The notes: a model not told the origin generated them from the letters alone. A DNA stretch of 64,000 nt from Companilactobacillus hulinensis (GCF_003946555.1 NZ_RHOO01000012.1:1-64000); one strand, 5' to 3'. Shown: positions 45,595 through 56,037, counted from the first letter of the stretch. Made by a program: numbers and translations.

Positions 45595-46866
45595 ATGCGT
45601 TATCAAAAACCAAAGGGTACAGCTGACATATTACCCGGAGAATCGGAAAAGTGGCAATATGTAGAATCAGTTGCCAAGAATGTTTTTAGTCGCTATCGTT
45701 TTTCAGAGATCAGAACACCAATATTTGAATCATACGAAGTTTTCCAACGATCATCTGGTGATACATCAGATATTGTTTCAAAGGAAATGTATGACTTTAA
45801 AGATAAAGGTGACAGACATATTGCACTTCGTCCAGAAGGTACAGCGGGTGTAGTTCGTGCGTATGTTGAAAACAAGCTTTATGGACCAGAATACCAACGT
45901 CCTTATAAGGTTTGGTACAAGGGACCTATGTTCAGATATGAACGCCCTCAATCAGGTCGTCAACGTCAATTCCATCAAATTGGTCTTGAAGCATTTGGTT
46001 CAGATTCACCTGAATTAGATGTTGAGATCATCTCAGTTGGATTGAATTTCTTGAATGAACTTGGTGTACACAACTTGAAGGTAGCTATCAATACTTTGGG
46101 TGATCCTGAATCACGTAAGAATTATCACCAAGCCTTAGTAGATTACTTCACACCATTCAAGGATCAATTAAGTGATGATTCCAAGACCCGTCTAGAAAAG
46201 AATCCTTTAAGAATTCTTGATAGTAAGGACGAGAACGATAAGAAGCTAGTTGCAAATGCTCCATCAATTCTGGATTATTTGAATGATGCTTCTAAGGAAC
46301 GTTTTGAATATTTAAAGTCATTGTTAGATGATCTTGATATTAATTACGTGGTCGATCCAACAATGGTACGTGGTCTTGATTATTACAACCATACGATCTT
46401 TGAATTCATGGTTACTGATCCTGCATTTGGTAACAAAGAAATCACTGTCTTGGCTGGTGGTCGTTACAATGGTTTAGTTGAAGAACTTGGTGGCAAGCCA
46501 GAACCTGGAATTGGCTTTGGACTTGGTATGGAACGTTTGATGTTATTGCTAAAAGATGAAGATATTCATGTTGAGGATAACTTGGATGTATATATCGTAA
46601 CTATTGGTGAAAAGGCTGAACGTGCCTCAGTTAAAATTCTTTCAGATATCCGTCGTGCTGGCTTCTCAGCTGAGAAGGATTATTTACAAAGAAAGACGAA
46701 GGCACAATTCAAGACAGCTAATCACTTGAATGCTAAGTACACCGTAACTATTGGTGATTCTGAGTTGGAAAATAATACTGCAAGTGTTAAGAATATGGCT
46801 ACTGGTAATCAGATCAGTGTTTCATTAGATAATTTAGCAGAAGAATTAAAGAAGATAGAGGGATAA
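45595..46866 (+). CDS. hisS: Histidyl-tRNA synthetase
   Basis: ATG 45595 follows AAGGAGG by four bases; the longer frame into the leader is not used. The 423-residue class II enzyme has [12 protein letters not shown], motif 2 [25 protein letters not shown], the histidine-binding [27 protein letters not shown] and [13 protein letters not shown]-terminal anticodon domain follows. The aspS gene begins three bases after the stop. Confidence 0.96.
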   Translation: MRYQKPKGTADILPGESEKWQYVESVAKNVFSRYRFSEIRTPIFESYEVFQRSSGDTSDIVSKEMYDFKDKGDRHIALRPEGTAGVVRAYVENKLYGPEYQRPYKVWYKGPMFRYERPQSGRQRQFHQIGLEAFGSDSPELDVEIISVGLNFLNELGVHNLKVAINTLGDPESRKNYHQALVDYFTPFKDQLSDDSKTRLEKNPLRILDSKDENDKKLVANAPSILDYLNDASKERFEYLKSLLDDLDINYVVDPTMVRGLDYYNHTIFEFMVTDPAFGNKEITVLAGGRYNGLVEELGGKPEPGIGFGLGMERLMLLLKDEDIHVEDNLDVYIVTIGEKAERASVKILSDIRRAGFSAEKDYLQRKTKAQFKTANHLNAKYTVTIGDSELENNTASVKNMATGNQISVSLDNLAEELKKIEG

Positions 46867-46869
46867 AAC

Positions 46870-48642
46870 ATGGAAGAAAGAACAGATTATTGCGGCAGCA
46901 TTACCGAAGAACATGTCGGCAAGAAAGTTTCTTTAGATGGTTGGGTTCAAAAACGTCGTGATCTTGGTGGTTTGATTTTTATCGACCTAAGAGATTACAA
47001 GGGTTTTGTACAACTAGTTTTTAATACTGAACATAAGGATGTTTTGGAAGTCGCTGAATCATTACGTTCAGAGTATGTTATCAACGTTACTGGTACAGTT
47101 AGACTTCGTGACGAAAAGGCTATTAATGAGAATATCCCAACTGGTAAAGTTGAAGTTGTTGTTGAGACAGTTGAATTATTAAACAAGTCAATTACACCAC
47201 CATTTGAAATTGTTGATGATGTCGATGCTTCAGAAGAGACTAAGTTAAAGTATCGTTACCTTGACTTGCGTAGACCTGAGATGCAAAAGGCTATTCGTAC
47301 ACGTGCTCAAATCAAGCATTCAGTTCACGAATATTTGTATGACAATGGATTCATTGATATTGAAACACCTAATTTGACTCCATCAACACCAGAAGGTGCT
47401 CGTGATTATCTTGTTCCTTCACGTGTATATCCTGGACATTTCTTTGCTTTACCACAATCACCACAATTATTTAAGCAATTGTTGATGGTCGGTGGATTCG
47501 ACCGTTATTATCAATTAGCTCACTGTTTCCGTGATGAAGATCTTCGTGGAGACCGTCAACCAGAATTCACTCAGATCGATTTGGAAATGAGTTTTATGTC
47601 AGCTGAAGAGATTCAAACAGTGACAGAAGGACTTATTGCCCGTGTTATGAAAGACGAAAAGGGTATCGATGTTAAATTGCCATTCCCAAGAATTGATTGG
47701 GATGACGCCATGGCTCGCTATGGTTCTGATAAACCTGATATTCGTTTTGGAATGGAATTACAAGACTTGAACGATGTCTTCAAAGATACTGAGTTCAAAG
47801 TCTTCAAAGGTACTATCGATAATGGTGGCCAAGTTAAGGCTATTGTTGTTAAGAATAATGCTGACAAGTATTCAAGAAAGAACATTGAAGAATATCAAGA
47901 ATACATCAAGCGCTTTGGTGCTAAAGGTCTTGCATGGCTTAAGTACAATGATGACAAGATCACTGGACCAGTTGCTAAATTCATCACTGCACAACACGAT
48001 GCCTTAGTTGAACGTCTTGGTCTTGAAAACAATGACTTAGTATTGTTTGTTGCAGACAAGAAAAAGATTGTTGCTGATGCACTAGGATACTTACGTACCG
48101 ACATCGCTAAGCACTTAAATCTATATGATCCTAATGAATTTGCCTTCACGTGGGTTGTTAACTGGCCATTGTTTGAGTATGACGAAGGTATCCAACGTTG
48201 GACTGCCGCTCACCACCCATTCACAATGCCTAATGAAGAGGATGTACATTATTTGGATGAAGATCCACATAAAGCATATGCTCAAAGTTACGATATCGTT
48301 CTTAATGGTTATGAATTGGGTGGAGGTTCAATCCGTATTCATGATTATAAGATTCAAGAGAAGATGCTTAAAGCTTTGGAGTTCACCAAAGAAAAGGCTT
48401 ATGAACAATTTGGTTTCTTGTTAGATGCTTTACAATATGGTTGCCCACCACACGGTGGTTTGGCTATTGGTTTGGATAGATTTGCTATGCTATTGGCTGG
48501 CAAAGATAATATCCGTGATGTGATTGCATTCCCTAAGAATTCAAATGCCACAGAACCAATGACACATGCACCAAGAGAAGTTGCTGACAATCAACTTGTT
48601 GATCTTGGTATTGAAGTAAGTAAGAGTGTTTCAAAAGACTAG
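46870..48642 (+). CDS. aspS: Aspartyl-tRNA synthetase
   Basis: The 590-residue bacterial-type enzyme has an N-terminal OB anticodon-binding fold ([21 protein letters not shown]), motif 2 [20 protein letters not shown], a GAD insertion domain in the middle and motif 3 [15 protein letters not shown]. It shares the T-box-controlled transcript with hisS, a standard order in lactic acid bacteria. Confidence 0.96.
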   Translation: MEERTDYCGSITEEHVGKKVSLDGWVQKRRDLGGLIFIDLRDYKGFVQLVFNTEHKDVLEVAESLRSEYVINVTGTVRLRDEKAINENIPTGKVEVVVETVELLNKSITPPFEIVDDVDASEETKLKYRYLDLRRPEMQKAIRTRAQIKHSVHEYLYDNGFIDIETPNLTPSTPEGARDYLVPSRVYPGHFFALPQSPQLFKQLLMVGGFDRYYQLAHCFRDEDLRGDRQPEFTQIDLEMSFMSAEEIQTVTEGLIARVMKDEKGIDVKLPFPRIDWDDAMARYGSDKPDIRFGMELQDLNDVFKDTEFKVFKGTIDNGGQVKAIVVKNNADKYSRKNIEEYQEYIKRFGAKGLAWLKYNDDKITGPVAKFITAQHDALVERLGLENNDLVLFVADKKKIVADALGYLRTDIAKHLNLYDPNEFAFTWVVNWPLFEYDEGIQRWTAAHHPFTMPNEEDVHYLDEDPHKAYAQSYDIVLNGYELGGGSIRIHDYKIQEKMLKALEFTKEKAYEQFGFLLDALQYGCPPHGGLAIGLDRFAMLLAGKDNIRDVIAFPKNSNATEPMTHAPREVADNQLVDLGIEVSKSVSKD

Positions 48643-48650
48643 ATAAAAAT

Positions 48651-48689
48651 TGGCTCTCACAAGATTAGTTTCTTGTGGGGGCTTTTTTT
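48651..48689 (+). terminator. Terminator of the hisS-aspS operon
   Basis: GGCTCTCACAAGA pairs with TCTTGTGGGGGC with G-U pairs, followed by TTTTTTT. Confidence 0.75.
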
Positions 48690-48710
48690 CGGTTGTTTGG
48701 TTGCTTCTCA

Positions 48711-48890
48711 CTTCCGGTAAAAAAATAATTCATCTGCCGTGGGACCGTCTCCAGCCGAAAGGCGGTCTGGAGACTCGACTTGAAGCTTTGCTTTCGCAAA
48801 TCTCCAAGCTCGTCCAGTACTATAAGAACGGTAAACCACCGTTCCTATAGTACTTTCACGGCTGATAAATTATTTTTTTACCTTCAGCTG
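48711..48890. repeat. Structured intergenic element, complete copy
   Basis: The closing stem pairs 48716-48741 with 48857-48882 at 24 of 26 positions. Inside are three arms: GTCTCCAG/CTGGAGAC (about 48747-48775); an arm with AGCTTTGCTTTCGCAAAT (about 48776-48811); and AGTACTATAAGAACGGT/ACCGTTCCTATAGTACT (about 48816-48854). The right end CCTTCAGCTG resembles other right ends of the family. It lies just after the aspS terminator. Confidence 0.77.
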
Positions 48891-49006
48891 AATAGTAAAC
48901 TTGATAATTTTATACTGCTGGATTTATTGATAGTAAGAATTGTATAAATACCATAATGTGAAAATTGCCATTAATGACCGATATATAAAGTAGTTTAGAA
49001 GTAAAT

Positions 49007-49189
49007 TAGCCGGAGGTGGAAGTGACGAGTCGGCTGTGATAGTTCTGTTGGTCGGTGATTTTCCGGCCTTACAGCACAGGACGATTTTTGAAATCCGCTT
49101 GTTTTGCGGAGTTCAAAATCGAGATTTAAGACCGTATCTCAGGCTTAAATCGGTCCCCTAGCGGACTCGTCACTTCCAACCGTAGGCGG
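49007..49189. repeat. Structured intergenic element, complete copy
   Basis: Ends TAGCCGGAGG (49007-49016) and CCGTAGGCGG (49180-49189) match those at 381-530. The closing stem pairs 49017-49036 with 49159-49178 (one mismatch, one G-U). Three arms: GCTGTG...ACAGCAC with inner GGTC/GGCC segments (about 49033-49079); CGATTTTTGAAATCCGC/GCGGAGTTCAAAATCG (about 49082-49121); GATTTAAG/CTTAAATC (about 49122-49150). It abuts the stop codon of the minus-strand phosphatase gene. Confidence 0.78.
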
Positions 49190-49191
49190 GA

Positions 49192-49707
49192 TTAGTAGTC
49201 AATACTATAAATTCCACAAAATGGTGTTTGTCTGTCTCCTGTAAACTGTGTCATAACTCCACCATGCGTTACACAGGCAATACATGAATATTTATCTTTG
49301 TATCTGTCCAAGACAGATTTGACCCGATTGACTACTTCGTCTTTAGTTTCAAAATCCAAATCAGATTTGTGAGTTCCATCCAGATAGTCATTATAAGCAA
49401 GTGCTAGTTGTTCTTTAGAAACATCTTGTTTACCAGATTTATCCGGTCGCCATTCGTGTAACAACAATTCCACTTGTGTTGGAATTTTATTATATTTCAA
49501 TATTTCTTGTGCTGTCTGCATTGTACGTGTGTATGGCGATATCAGCATCATTTGTACGTCGTTAAAGATAGGATTTTGTGCCGTCTTGTCAGCTAATTTG
49601 ATTCCATATGGCGTAAGGCGTGTTAAGTCTCTTGCTAGTCCAGTGTATCCGGCTTGATCGACTTGTGAAAAATCTGGTTCTGAATGTCTAATTAAATATA
49701 CTTTCAT
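49192..49707 (-). CDS. Histidine phosphatase family protein
   Basis: ATG 49707 follows GGGGGAAG. The 171-residue product has the phosphohistidine motif YLIRHSEPDF, SPYTRTMQTAQEIL, the acidic LLHEWRP and the second catalytic His in ACVTHGGVM. Family members remove phosphate from sugars, cobalamin intermediates or proteins. Substrate unknown. Single gene reading away from msrB. Confidence 0.82.
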   Translation of the reverse strand: MKVYLIRHSEPDFSQVDQAGYTGLARDLTRLTPYGIKLADKTAQNPIFNDVQMMLISPYTRTMQTAQEILKYNKIPTQVELLLHEWRPDKSGKQDVSKEQLALAYNDYLDGTHKSDLDFETKDEVVNRVKSVLDRYKDKYSCIACVTHGGVMTQFTGDRQTPFCGIYSIDY

Positions 49708-49869
49708 TTTTACTTCCCCCAATTACTAACTTAAATATAGCAGATATAACTGTTTCTTGAACCTGATAAGATGATTATTAGAAAAATATCAAGTAATCCA
49801 GCATTTAAGCACATTTTTTATTAATAAAGTCTTAATAAATATGAGCATTATTCTAGAAATGGCACTTTA

Positions 49870-49897
49870 TTTGCGTATACTTATAAGCATACGCAAA
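49870..49897. promoter_or_regulatory. Inverted repeat in the msrB leader
   Basis: TTTGCGTAT (49870-49878) and ATACGCAAA (49889-49897) form a perfect 9-base inverted repeat with a 10-base spacer, immediately upstream of and overlapping the ribosome site AAAGGAG. It may be an operator for a redox-responsive regulator or an RNA hairpin limiting translation. Confidence 0.5.
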
Positions 49898-49910
49898 GGA
49901 GTTGTTTAAT

Positions 49911-50351
49911 TTGGCAAATGATTATAAGAAAAGTCTTAAGGGACTTAATGAGGAAGAACTACATGTAACTCAAGATAGAGGCACAGAGATGCCTTTTAGT
50001 GGTAAGTATGATGACTTTTATAAAAAAGGTATTTATGTAGATATTGCAAGTGGTGAGCCATTGTTTTCATCTGCACATAAATATGATGCTGGTTGTGGAT
50101 GGCCATCATTCAGTCAACCAATTGCTGAATTGAAGGAAAGTACCGACATGAGAACTGGTCATGAACGTACAGAAGTTACCAGTGAAGCCGCAGGTTCACA
50201 TTTGGGGCATGTCTTCAACGATGGTCCAAAGGAAACTGGTGGTTTAAGATATTGTATTAATTCTGCAGCTTTGAAGTTTATCCCATTTGAGGAAATGGAT
50301 CAAAAAGGTTATTCAGATTATAAAAAATATGTTGAGGAGGGCGATAAATAA
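49911..50351 (+). CDS. msrB: Peptide methionine (R)-S-oxide reductase, zinc-free form
   Basis: The TTG at 49911 lies nine bases after AAAGGAG; an earlier in-frame TTG at 49902 is too close. The 146-residue product carries [25 protein letters not shown] and catalytic Cys in [14 protein letters not shown]. The usual CxxC zinc pair near SHLGHVF is replaced by AAG, so this is a metal-free MsrB. It reduces R-methionine sulfoxide in proteins. It overlaps msrA by one base. Confidence 0.92.
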   Translation: MANDYKKSLKGLNEEELHVTQDRGTEMPFSGKYDDFYKKGIYVDIASGEPLFSSAHKYDAGCGWPSFSQPIAELKESTDMRTGHERTEVTSEAAGSHLGHVFNDGPKETGGLRYCINSAALKFIPFEEMDQKGYSDYKKYVEEGDK

Positions 50352-50869
50352 TGAATGAGAAGAAAGCTGTATTTGCTGGAGGTTGTTTTTGGTGCATGGT
50401 CAAACCATTTGATGAACAACCCGGAATTATCTCTGTAGAATCAGGCTTTACCGGCGGTCATGTTGTTAATCCTACCTATGAACAAGTATGTACGGGAACT
50501 ACTGGACATACTGAAGCAGTTGAAATAACTTATGATGCCGATGTTGTTTCATATAGACAACTTGTAGACACATATTGGCAAGTTACCGATCCAACTGATG
50601 CTGGAGGTCAATTCCAAGATCGTGGAGATAATTATCGCCCAGTTATTTATTATGGAAGTAATGAAGAGAAAAGTATTGCTGAAGAGTCCAAGAAAGCCTT
50701 GTCTGATGCGGAAAAATTCGATGATCCAATAGTGACAGAAATTCTGCCAGTTGAACCATTTTATCCTGCAGACGAGTATCATCAACAATTTTACGAGAAG
50801 AATCCTGCTCGCTATGAATTAGAAGAAAGCGGTGGCAGGGGAGATTTTATCGAAAAACATTGGAAATAG
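50351..50869 (+). CDS. msrA: Peptide methionine (S)-S-oxide reductase
   Basis: The 172-residue product has the catalytic [15 protein letters not shown] and [27 protein letters not shown], plus [22 protein letters not shown]. It reduces S-methionine sulfoxide. The one-base overlap with msrB (TAATG) couples translation. AGGAGGG lies inside msrB. Confidence 0.95.
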   Translation: MNEKKAVFAGGCFWCMVKPFDEQPGIISVESGFTGGHVVNPTYEQVCTGTTGHTEAVEITYDADVVSYRQLVDTYWQVTDPTDAGGQFQDRGDNYRPVIYYGSNEEKSIAEESKKALSDAEKFDDPIVTEILPVEPFYPADEYHQQFYEKNPARYELEESGGRGDFIEKHWK

Positions 50870-50971
50870 GCTGAAAAAATATTCATTTGTGCTAAGATTG
50901 TTTAGGTTATATCTTATATTAGAAGGCGAATGAGGAGTATACCTCTGTAGCTCGATTAGGAGAAATTTTAG

Positions 50972-51850
50972 ATGGATGAATTAGATAAGTTAATTGAAAG
51001 GCATCAAAACTTATCCAAAATATCAGTTGCATTTCTATATTCAATTGCCGTGTCTATCGCGGTTAATATGTTTTGGACACCTGGAGGGATCTATGGTTCA
51101 GGTGTAACTGGTGCCGCTCAGCTGGTTTCAACAATTACTCAGCGTTGGTTTCCGTTTCATATTTCGACCTCAATAATGTACTTTGCGTTCAACGCACCGC
51201 TATTTATTCTGGCCTGGAAGAAAATCGATCATAACTTTACTGTATTTACAGTTATTGCTGTCGCATTTGCGTCAATCATGATGCATATTTTTCCTACAGC
51301 AAAAATAACTGCTGATCCGCTAGTTTGTGCCATTTTTGGTGCTGTCGCTAATGGATTTGGTACAGGTATGGCACTGCGTAACGGTATTTCAACCGGTGGT
51401 ATTGATATTGTTGGTATTATTTTAAGAAAAAAGACTGGTAAAAGTGTCGGAACGATAAATATTATCTTTAACGTATTTATTGTCTCGTGTGCTGGACTGT
51501 TATTTGGCTGGGTTCATGCTCTGTACAGTGCTATCAGTATTTTTATTAATGGTCAGGTTATTGATATGATCTATAACAAGGATCAAAAGCTCCAAGTTAT
51601 GATCGTTACATCTAAACCTAAGAACGTTATTAAAGAGATTCAAAATGAGATGCGCCGTGGTATTACCATTGTTCATGACGTTGAAGGTGCATACAAACAC
51701 GAGGAAAAAACTATTTTATTCACAGTTATTTCTCGTTCAGAATTGCATGACCTCGAAACAGCGATGAGTTCTTCAGATCCGCATGCATTTGTGAGTGTTA
51801 CGGATACTGTTAAGATTTTGGGTCGTTTCTATCAAAAACATATATATTAA
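50972..51850 (+). CDS. YitT-family membrane protein
   Basis: The 292-residue product has five or six membrane segments in the first 190 residues (AFLYSIAVSIAVNMFWTPGGIYGSGVTGAAQL, FGTGMALRNGISTGGIDIVGIILRKKTG). A cytoplasmic DUF2179-type tail follows (KLQVMIVTSKPKNVIKEIQNEM, GRFYQKHIY). This matches the YitT/YvjA family, whose function is unknown. A Y-shaped terminator follows. Confidence 0.85.
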   Translation: MDELDKLIERHQNLSKISVAFLYSIAVSIAVNMFWTPGGIYGSGVTGAAQLVSTITQRWFPFHISTSIMYFAFNAPLFILAWKKIDHNFTVFTVIAVAFASIMMHIFPTAKITADPLVCAIFGAVANGFGTGMALRNGISTGGIDIVGIILRKKTGKSVGTINIIFNVFIVSCAGLLFGWVHALYSAISIFINGQVIDMIYNKDQKLQVMIVTSKPKNVIKEIQNEMRRGITIVHDVEGAYKHEEKTILFTVISRSELHDLETAMSSSDPHAFVSVTDTVKILGRFYQKHIY

Positions 51851-51854
51851 ACGT

Positions 51855-51955
51855 AAAACAGAACGCTTTGTTTTCACACTATCAAATATATTGTTTCAAA
51901 CATATGATTGTTTGAGATAATATGTAGTGAGAGATAAAAGCAGTTCTGTTTTTTT
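51855..51955 (+). terminator. Long branched terminator after the YitT-like gene
   Basis: AAAACAGAAC-GCTTT (51855-51869) pairs with AAAGCAGTTCTGTTTT (51937-51952), followed by T residues. The long loop holds a further hairpin TCAAACA/TGTTTGA (51896-51915). Confidence 0.55.
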
Positions 51956-51981
51956 AATTTGATTTAAGTGAGGAGAAAACA

Positions 51982-52884
51982 ATGATAATCGGATCACACG
52001 TTGCAATGAAAGCTCCAGATATGTTGGCTGGCTCTGCTAAAGAAGCACATAGTTATGGCGCAAATGCCATGATGATTTTTACAGGTGCTCCACAGAATAC
52101 TCGCCGTAAAGATATTTCTGAGATGAATATTGATGAAGGTAAACGTTTACTCAAATTGTATGGGATTGATCATGTTATCGGTCATGCTCCATATATTGTC
52201 AATCTTGGTAACACGGTTAAACCTGAAAAATTGCCATTTGGAATTTCGTTTATGCACGATGAATTTGAACGTGCTGATGCATTAGGTATTGAAGCCATCA
52301 GTTTTCACCCAGGAGCACACTTGAAACAAGGCCCTGAAGTAGCTTTGCAACAGATTGCCCAGTCACTAGACAAGGCTATTCTACCTGATCAAAAAGTCAG
52401 TGTCGCAATTGAGACCATGGCAGGAAAAGGTACTGAAGTAGGCATCAACTTTGAACAATTGGCTTATATCTTTGATCATTGTCAAAATAACGACAAATTA
52501 TCTGTCACAATGGATACTTGTCACATGAGTGATGCCGGATATGATGTTAAAAATGATTTTGACGGTGTACTCAATGAATTTGATCACATTGTTGGTTTGG
52601 ATAAATTATCGGTTATTCATCTAAATGACTCGAAGAATGAACGTGGTTCTCACAAGGATAGACACGATGATATTGGATTCGGTACGATTGGATTCGATGC
52701 CTTGAATTATGTCGCACATCATCCACAGTTGGAATCTATCCCTAAAATTATGGAAACACCTTATGTTAAGAGGGATGAGAACGATAAGAAGGGCATTGCT
52801 CCATTTAAGGCTGAAATCGACATGTTGCGTGCTCAAAAGTTCGATCCTGATATGAAGACTAAATTAATTGCTGAAAATAAGTAA
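51982..52884 (+). CDS. nfo: Endonuclease IV (AP endonuclease)
   Basis: The 300-residue product has the three-zinc TIM-barrel pattern: [89 protein letters not shown] and [12 protein letters not shown]. It incises DNA at abasic sites in base-excision repair. GAGGAG precedes the ATG. Confidence 0.95.
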   Translation: MIIGSHVAMKAPDMLAGSAKEAHSYGANAMMIFTGAPQNTRRKDISEMNIDEGKRLLKLYGIDHVIGHAPYIVNLGNTVKPEKLPFGISFMHDEFERADALGIEAISFHPGAHLKQGPEVALQQIAQSLDKAILPDQKVSVAIETMAGKGTEVGINFEQLAYIFDHCQNNDKLSVTMDTCHMSDAGYDVKNDFDGVLNEFDHIVGLDKLSVIHLNDSKNERGSHKDRHDDIGFGTIGFDALNYVAHHPQLESIPKIMETPYVKRDENDKKGIAPFKAEIDMLRAQKFDPDMKTKLIAENK

Positions 52885-52888
52885 ACGA

Positions 52889-52919
52889 AAAGACTAGCCC
52901 ACGTGGACTAGCCTTTTTT
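52889..52919. terminator. Bidirectional terminator between nfo and the convergent kinase/phosphorylase gene
   Basis: AGACTAGCCC and GGACTAGCC pair around ACGT (GGCTAGTCC core), with a T run on the plus side and AAAAG (TTTTC on the other strand) on the minus side. It overlaps the end of the minus-strand gene. Confidence 0.75.
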
Positions 52920-53729
52920 GTAACCATTGATTTGTAGATTTTCCATAATTAATGCCGCTGTCTCTTCAATTGAACGGTCGGCAGTATTAATAACTGGACA
53001 TCCTAGTTTTGCATATACATCATTTGAGTAATCTAGTTCTTTTTGAATTTCATTTTCGTCTGAGTAAGTTGTATCTGGATTCAATCCATAAGCAATCATT
53101 CTTTGACGACGAATCTTCATTAGTACATTCATATCATTTGTTAGTCCAATTATTCTAGACTTGTCAACTTGCCAAAGTTCATCAGGAAGTTGTGTTTTTG
53201 GACCAATAGGTAGGTTAGCAACGCGAATATTTCTGTTAGCTAAATATAGTGATAATGGAGTTTTGGATGTTCTAGAAATTCCTAATAGTACTAAATCGGC
53301 TTCTAATAGCCCTTTAGGATTACGACCATCATCGTTTGAAACGGTGAACTCCATAGCTGAGATCATATCGAAGTATTCATCATCAAGATTATGTATCAAA
53401 CCTTTTTTACGCATCGGTTTCTCATTTACGATTTGACCAAAAGTTCCTATTATAGGATTCAATATGTCATAATAAGTTATACCGTTATCCTGACAATATG
53501 TATTGATAATGTCGCAGAGTTCTTTAGAGACGATGGTGTGCAATACGACTGCTTTTTTCTCATTTGCCTTCGAAAGTATCTCTTTGAGGTGATTATCATT
53601 CTTTACAAACGGATATTTTGTATAAACTGTATCGAACATCGGAAATTGTGCAAAAGCTGCCTTAGCCACTCGTACAGCAGTCTCTCCAGCGGAATCTGAC
53701 AGTACAAAAACATTCAATTTTTGGCTCAT
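52908..53729 (-). CDS. Putative pyruvate,phosphate dikinase regulatory protein (kinase/pyrophosphorylase)
   Basis: ATG 53729 follows GGAGGAA; the frame extends upstream without a ribosome site. The 273-residue product has VFVLSDSAGETAVRVAKAA, the P-loop-like VLLGISRTSKTPLSLYLANR and GLTNDMNVLMKIRRQRM, matching the DUF299 family (YqfL in Bacillus). Characterised members phosphorylate or dephosphorylate PPDK or PEP synthase. No such target gene is in this window. Confidence 0.88.
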   Translation of the reverse strand: MSQKLNVFVLSDSAGETAVRVAKAAFAQFPMFDTVYTKYPFVKNDNHLKEILSKANEKKAVVLHTIVSKELCDIINTYCQDNGITYYDILNPIIGTFGQIVNEKPMRKKGLIHNLDDEYFDMISAMEFTVSNDDGRNPKGLLEADLVLLGISRTSKTPLSLYLANRNIRVANLPIGPKTQLPDELWQVDKSRIIGLTNDMNVLMKIRRQRMIAYGLNPDTTYSDENEIQKELDYSNDVYAKLGCPVINTADRSIEETAALIMENLQINGYKKG

Positions 53730-53763
53730 AAAAATTCCTCCTAAAAAAAATATAGAAAAATGT

Positions 53764-53791
53764 TTGAACAATGGACTCTTTTTGTTATAAT
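53764..53791 (+). promoter_or_regulatory. Promoter of rpsU
   Basis: TTGAAC (53764-53769) and TATAAT (53786-53791) with 16-base spacing. Confidence 0.65.
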
Positions 53792-53851
53792 AACATATGA
53801 GCTGTGAAAGAAATAGAGCAGTTACGTTCAAAGCGGAAGGAGGGATATCAT

Positions 53852-54034
53852 ATGTCAAAAACTGTCGTTCATGAAAATGAGTCGCTCGATGATGCTCTTC
53901 GTCGTTTTAAACGTTCTGTCTCAAAAAGTGGTACACTTCAAGAATATAGAAAACGCGAGTTCTACGAAAAGCCTAGTGTTAAGAGAAAGTTAAAATCAGA
54001 GGCTGCTCGTAAACGTAATAAGAAACGTCGTTAA
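53852..54034 (+). CDS. rpsU: Small ribosomal subunit protein S21
   Basis: ATG 53852 follows GGAAGGAGGG. The 60-residue product is S21: [20 protein letters not shown], then [23 protein letters not shown] and a lysine/arginine-rich tail. It stands before phoH, as in many Firmicutes, with its own promoter and terminator. Confidence 0.96.
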   Translation: MSKTVVHENESLDDALRRFKRSVSKSGTLQEYRKREFYEKPSVKRKLKSEAARKRNKKRR

Positions 54035-54047
54035 TAGTTGACTGAAA

Positions 54048-54078
54048 GTTAAAACATTTTATGTTTTAGCTTTTTTTT
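54048..54078 (+). terminator. Terminator after rpsU
   Basis: GTTAAAACA pairs with TGTTTTAGC over a short loop, followed by TTTTTTTT. Confidence 0.75.
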
Positions 54079-54138
54079 TACGAAAAATTTACATTCGTGT
54101 GCTATCATTCAAAGTAATAATAGGAGGAGTTGTATTTA

Positions 54139-55116
54139 TTGGCAGAAAATGAAGAGCAATTTAAGAAGAGTATTCAAATAAAGAGTCCACAAGATGCGGT
54201 CAGTCTATTTGGAGTCAATGATAGCAACTTGAAATTACTTGAAGAAGGTATGAATGTAAAAATTCACGCTTTCGGTGAACGGCTGGATATTACAGGTGAT
54301 CATGATGATGTAAGTAAGGCTTATACATTGATCACCAAGCTAATTAAGTTAATTGAGAGTGGAATTGGTTTGGGTTCAGCGGATATTGTCAGTGGTATGA
54401 AGATGGTAGAGCGTGGAACCCTAGATTACTTTGAAGATTTGTATAAGACTGAACTGATCAGGGATTTTAGCGGCAAACCCGTAAGAGTAAGAAATTTTGG
54501 TCAGAGACAGTATATCAACGCCATTAATCACAATGATATTACATTTGGAATTGGACCAGCTGGTACTGGTAAGACTTACTTAGCTGTTGTCATGGCAGTA
54601 GCTGCTCTAAAAAAGGGTACAGTCAAGCGGATTGTACTGACAAGACCGGCTGTTGAAGCAGGTGAAAGTCTGGGATTCTTGCCCGGAGACTTAAAAGAAA
54701 AGGTTGATCCATACTTACGACCTATCTATGATGCTTTGTATGCCATTATAGGAGCAGATCACACTGGTCGCTTATTGGAACGTGGGGTTATCGAAATTGC
54801 TCCTCTAGCTTACATGAGAGGGCGTACATTAGACGAATCATTTGTTATACTAGATGAGGCACAGAATACGACTAGGGAACAAATGAAGATGTTCCTAACT
54901 CGTTTAGGATTTGATTCTAAAATGATCGTAAATGGTGATATTTCGCAAATTGACTTGCCACGTAATGCACGCAGTGGTCTGGTTCAAGCTGAAAAGATAT
55001 TACAAAACTTGCCACATATCAAATTCGTTGATTTCACATCAGCTGATGTTGTTAGACATCCGGTAGTTGCTGAAATTATCGATGCATATGATGATTCTGA
55101 TAAAATTGAAAAGTAA
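54139..55116 (+). CDS. phoH: PhoH-like ATPase
   Basis: TTG 54139 is nine bases after GGAGGAG. The 325-residue product has an N-terminal KH-like region and an ATPase domain with Walker A FGIGPAGTGKTYLAVVMA, RPAVEAGESLGFLPGDLKEK, Walker B FVILDEAQNTT and MIVNGDISQIDLP. PhoH-family proteins are RNA-linked ATPases, usually encoded with ybeY as here. Confidence 0.93.
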   Translation: MAENEEQFKKSIQIKSPQDAVSLFGVNDSNLKLLEEGMNVKIHAFGERLDITGDHDDVSKAYTLITKLIKLIESGIGLGSADIVSGMKMVERGTLDYFEDLYKTELIRDFSGKPVRVRNFGQRQYINAINHNDITFGIGPAGTGKTYLAVVMAVAALKKGTVKRIVLTRPAVEAGESLGFLPGDLKEKVDPYLRPIYDALYAIIGADHTGRLLERGVIEIAPLAYMRGRTLDESFVILDEAQNTTREQMKMFLTRLGFDSKMIVNGDISQIDLPRNARSGLVQAEKILQNLPHIKFVDFTSADVVRHPVVAEIIDAYDDSDKIEK

Positions 55117-55127
55117 TGGGGATAAAC

Positions 55128-55598
55128 ATGGATTTAGAAATTTATAATGATGATAATTTAATTGATCAGGAGCGTGTTGATTGGGTCAATGATATTGTGA
55201 AGTTCACTTTTGATAAGTTAGAGTTAAAGGACGACACACAGTTATCGATTCATTTTGTTACAAAAGACAAGATTCATGAAATTAATAAAGAATACCGTGA
55301 TACTGATCGAGCAACTGATGTTATTAGTTTTGCTATTAACGATGGTGAAGATTCACTGGATTATTTGGAACAACAAATTCCAGATTTGCCATTGGATCTT
55401 GGTGATTTATTCATCAGTGTTGAAATAGTTGATGAACATGCTAAAGATTACGAGCATTCATTTGATCGTGAACTTGGTTACACAATTGTGCATGGTATTC
55501 TTCATTTGAATGGATACGATCACATTAAGCCTGAGGATGAAAAAGTAATGATTGGTTTACAAGAAAAAATTCTCAGTGCTTATGGATTAAAAAAATAA
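55128..55598 (+). CDS. ybeY: Endoribonuclease YbeY (rRNA maturation factor)
   Basis: Start taken at ATG 55128, preceded by TGGGGATAAAC; the ATG at 55116 overlapping the phoH stop is an alternative giving four more residues. The 156-residue product has YRDTDRATDVISFAI and the zinc site in TIVHGILHLNGYDHIKPEDE. It takes part in 16S rRNA 3'-end processing and ribosome quality control. Confidence 0.94.
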   Translation: MDLEIYNDDNLIDQERVDWVNDIVKFTFDKLELKDDTQLSIHFVTKDKIHEINKEYRDTDRATDVISFAINDGEDSLDYLEQQIPDLPLDLGDLFISVEIVDEHAKDYEHSFDRELGYTIVHGILHLNGYDHIKPEDEKVMIGLQEKILSAYGLKK

Positions 55599-55633
55599 CA
55601 ATTAAAATAGTAACTAAATAGGAGACTGAACCA

Positions 55634-56035
55634 GTGGAAATTAACGAACAGAATTTGTTTGATATAGCGTTTAAAGCAATGGATCATGCATATGCACCTT
55701 ATTCAAATTACACTGTTGGTGCCGCAATTTTATGTGATGACGGGAAAATATATTCCGGAGTCAATATTGAAAATGCCTCATATGGTTTGACTAATTGTGC
55801 CGAGAGAACAGCAATATTTAAAGCCGTCTCTGAAGGTGTCAAAGAAATCAAAGCCATCGTTATCGTTAATGGAACTTCAGAAATGTCGAAACCCTGTGGT
55901 GCTTGCCGACAAGTCATGAGTGAATTCATGAAGGCTGATACACCAGTATTCTTAGCTAATAATACTAATCAATATAAAGAGTTTACATTTAAAGAAATTT
56001 TGCCACTGGCATTCAGTGATAAGGATATGGATTAA
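55634..56035 (+). CDS. cdd: Cytidine deaminase
   Basis: GTG 55634 follows AGGAGACTG. The 133-residue product has the deaminase zinc site: [15 protein letters not shown] (Cys and catalytic Glu) and [12 protein letters not shown] (two Cys), with [13 protein letters not shown] and [12 protein letters not shown] at the N-terminus. It deaminates cytidine and deoxycytidine for pyrimidine salvage. The era gene starts two bases after its stop. In many Firmicutes a diacylglycerol/undecaprenol kinase gene also sits in this interval, and here it is absent. Confidence 0.95.
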   Translation: MEINEQNLFDIAFKAMDHAYAPYSNYTVGAAILCDDGKIYSGVNIENASYGLTNCAERTAIFKAVSEGVKEIKAIVIVNGTSEMSKPCGACRQVMSEFMKADTPVFLANNTNQYKEFTFKEILPLAFSDKDMD

Positions 56036-56037
56036 AT

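Noticed and set aside
48650-48850. A 66-codon frame after aspS
   Set aside because: It covers the aspS terminator and half of a structured element; open only by chance.
48693-49191. Element pair as simple terminators of aspS and the phosphatase gene
   Set aside because: aspS already has its own terminator with a T7 run at 48651-48689, and the elements lack a uridine run after the closing stem.
50880-50975. tRNA-like or riboswitch leader before the YitT-like gene
   Set aside because: Only a short AGGAGTATACCTCT hairpin is seen; no cloverleaf or known aptamer sequence could be traced.
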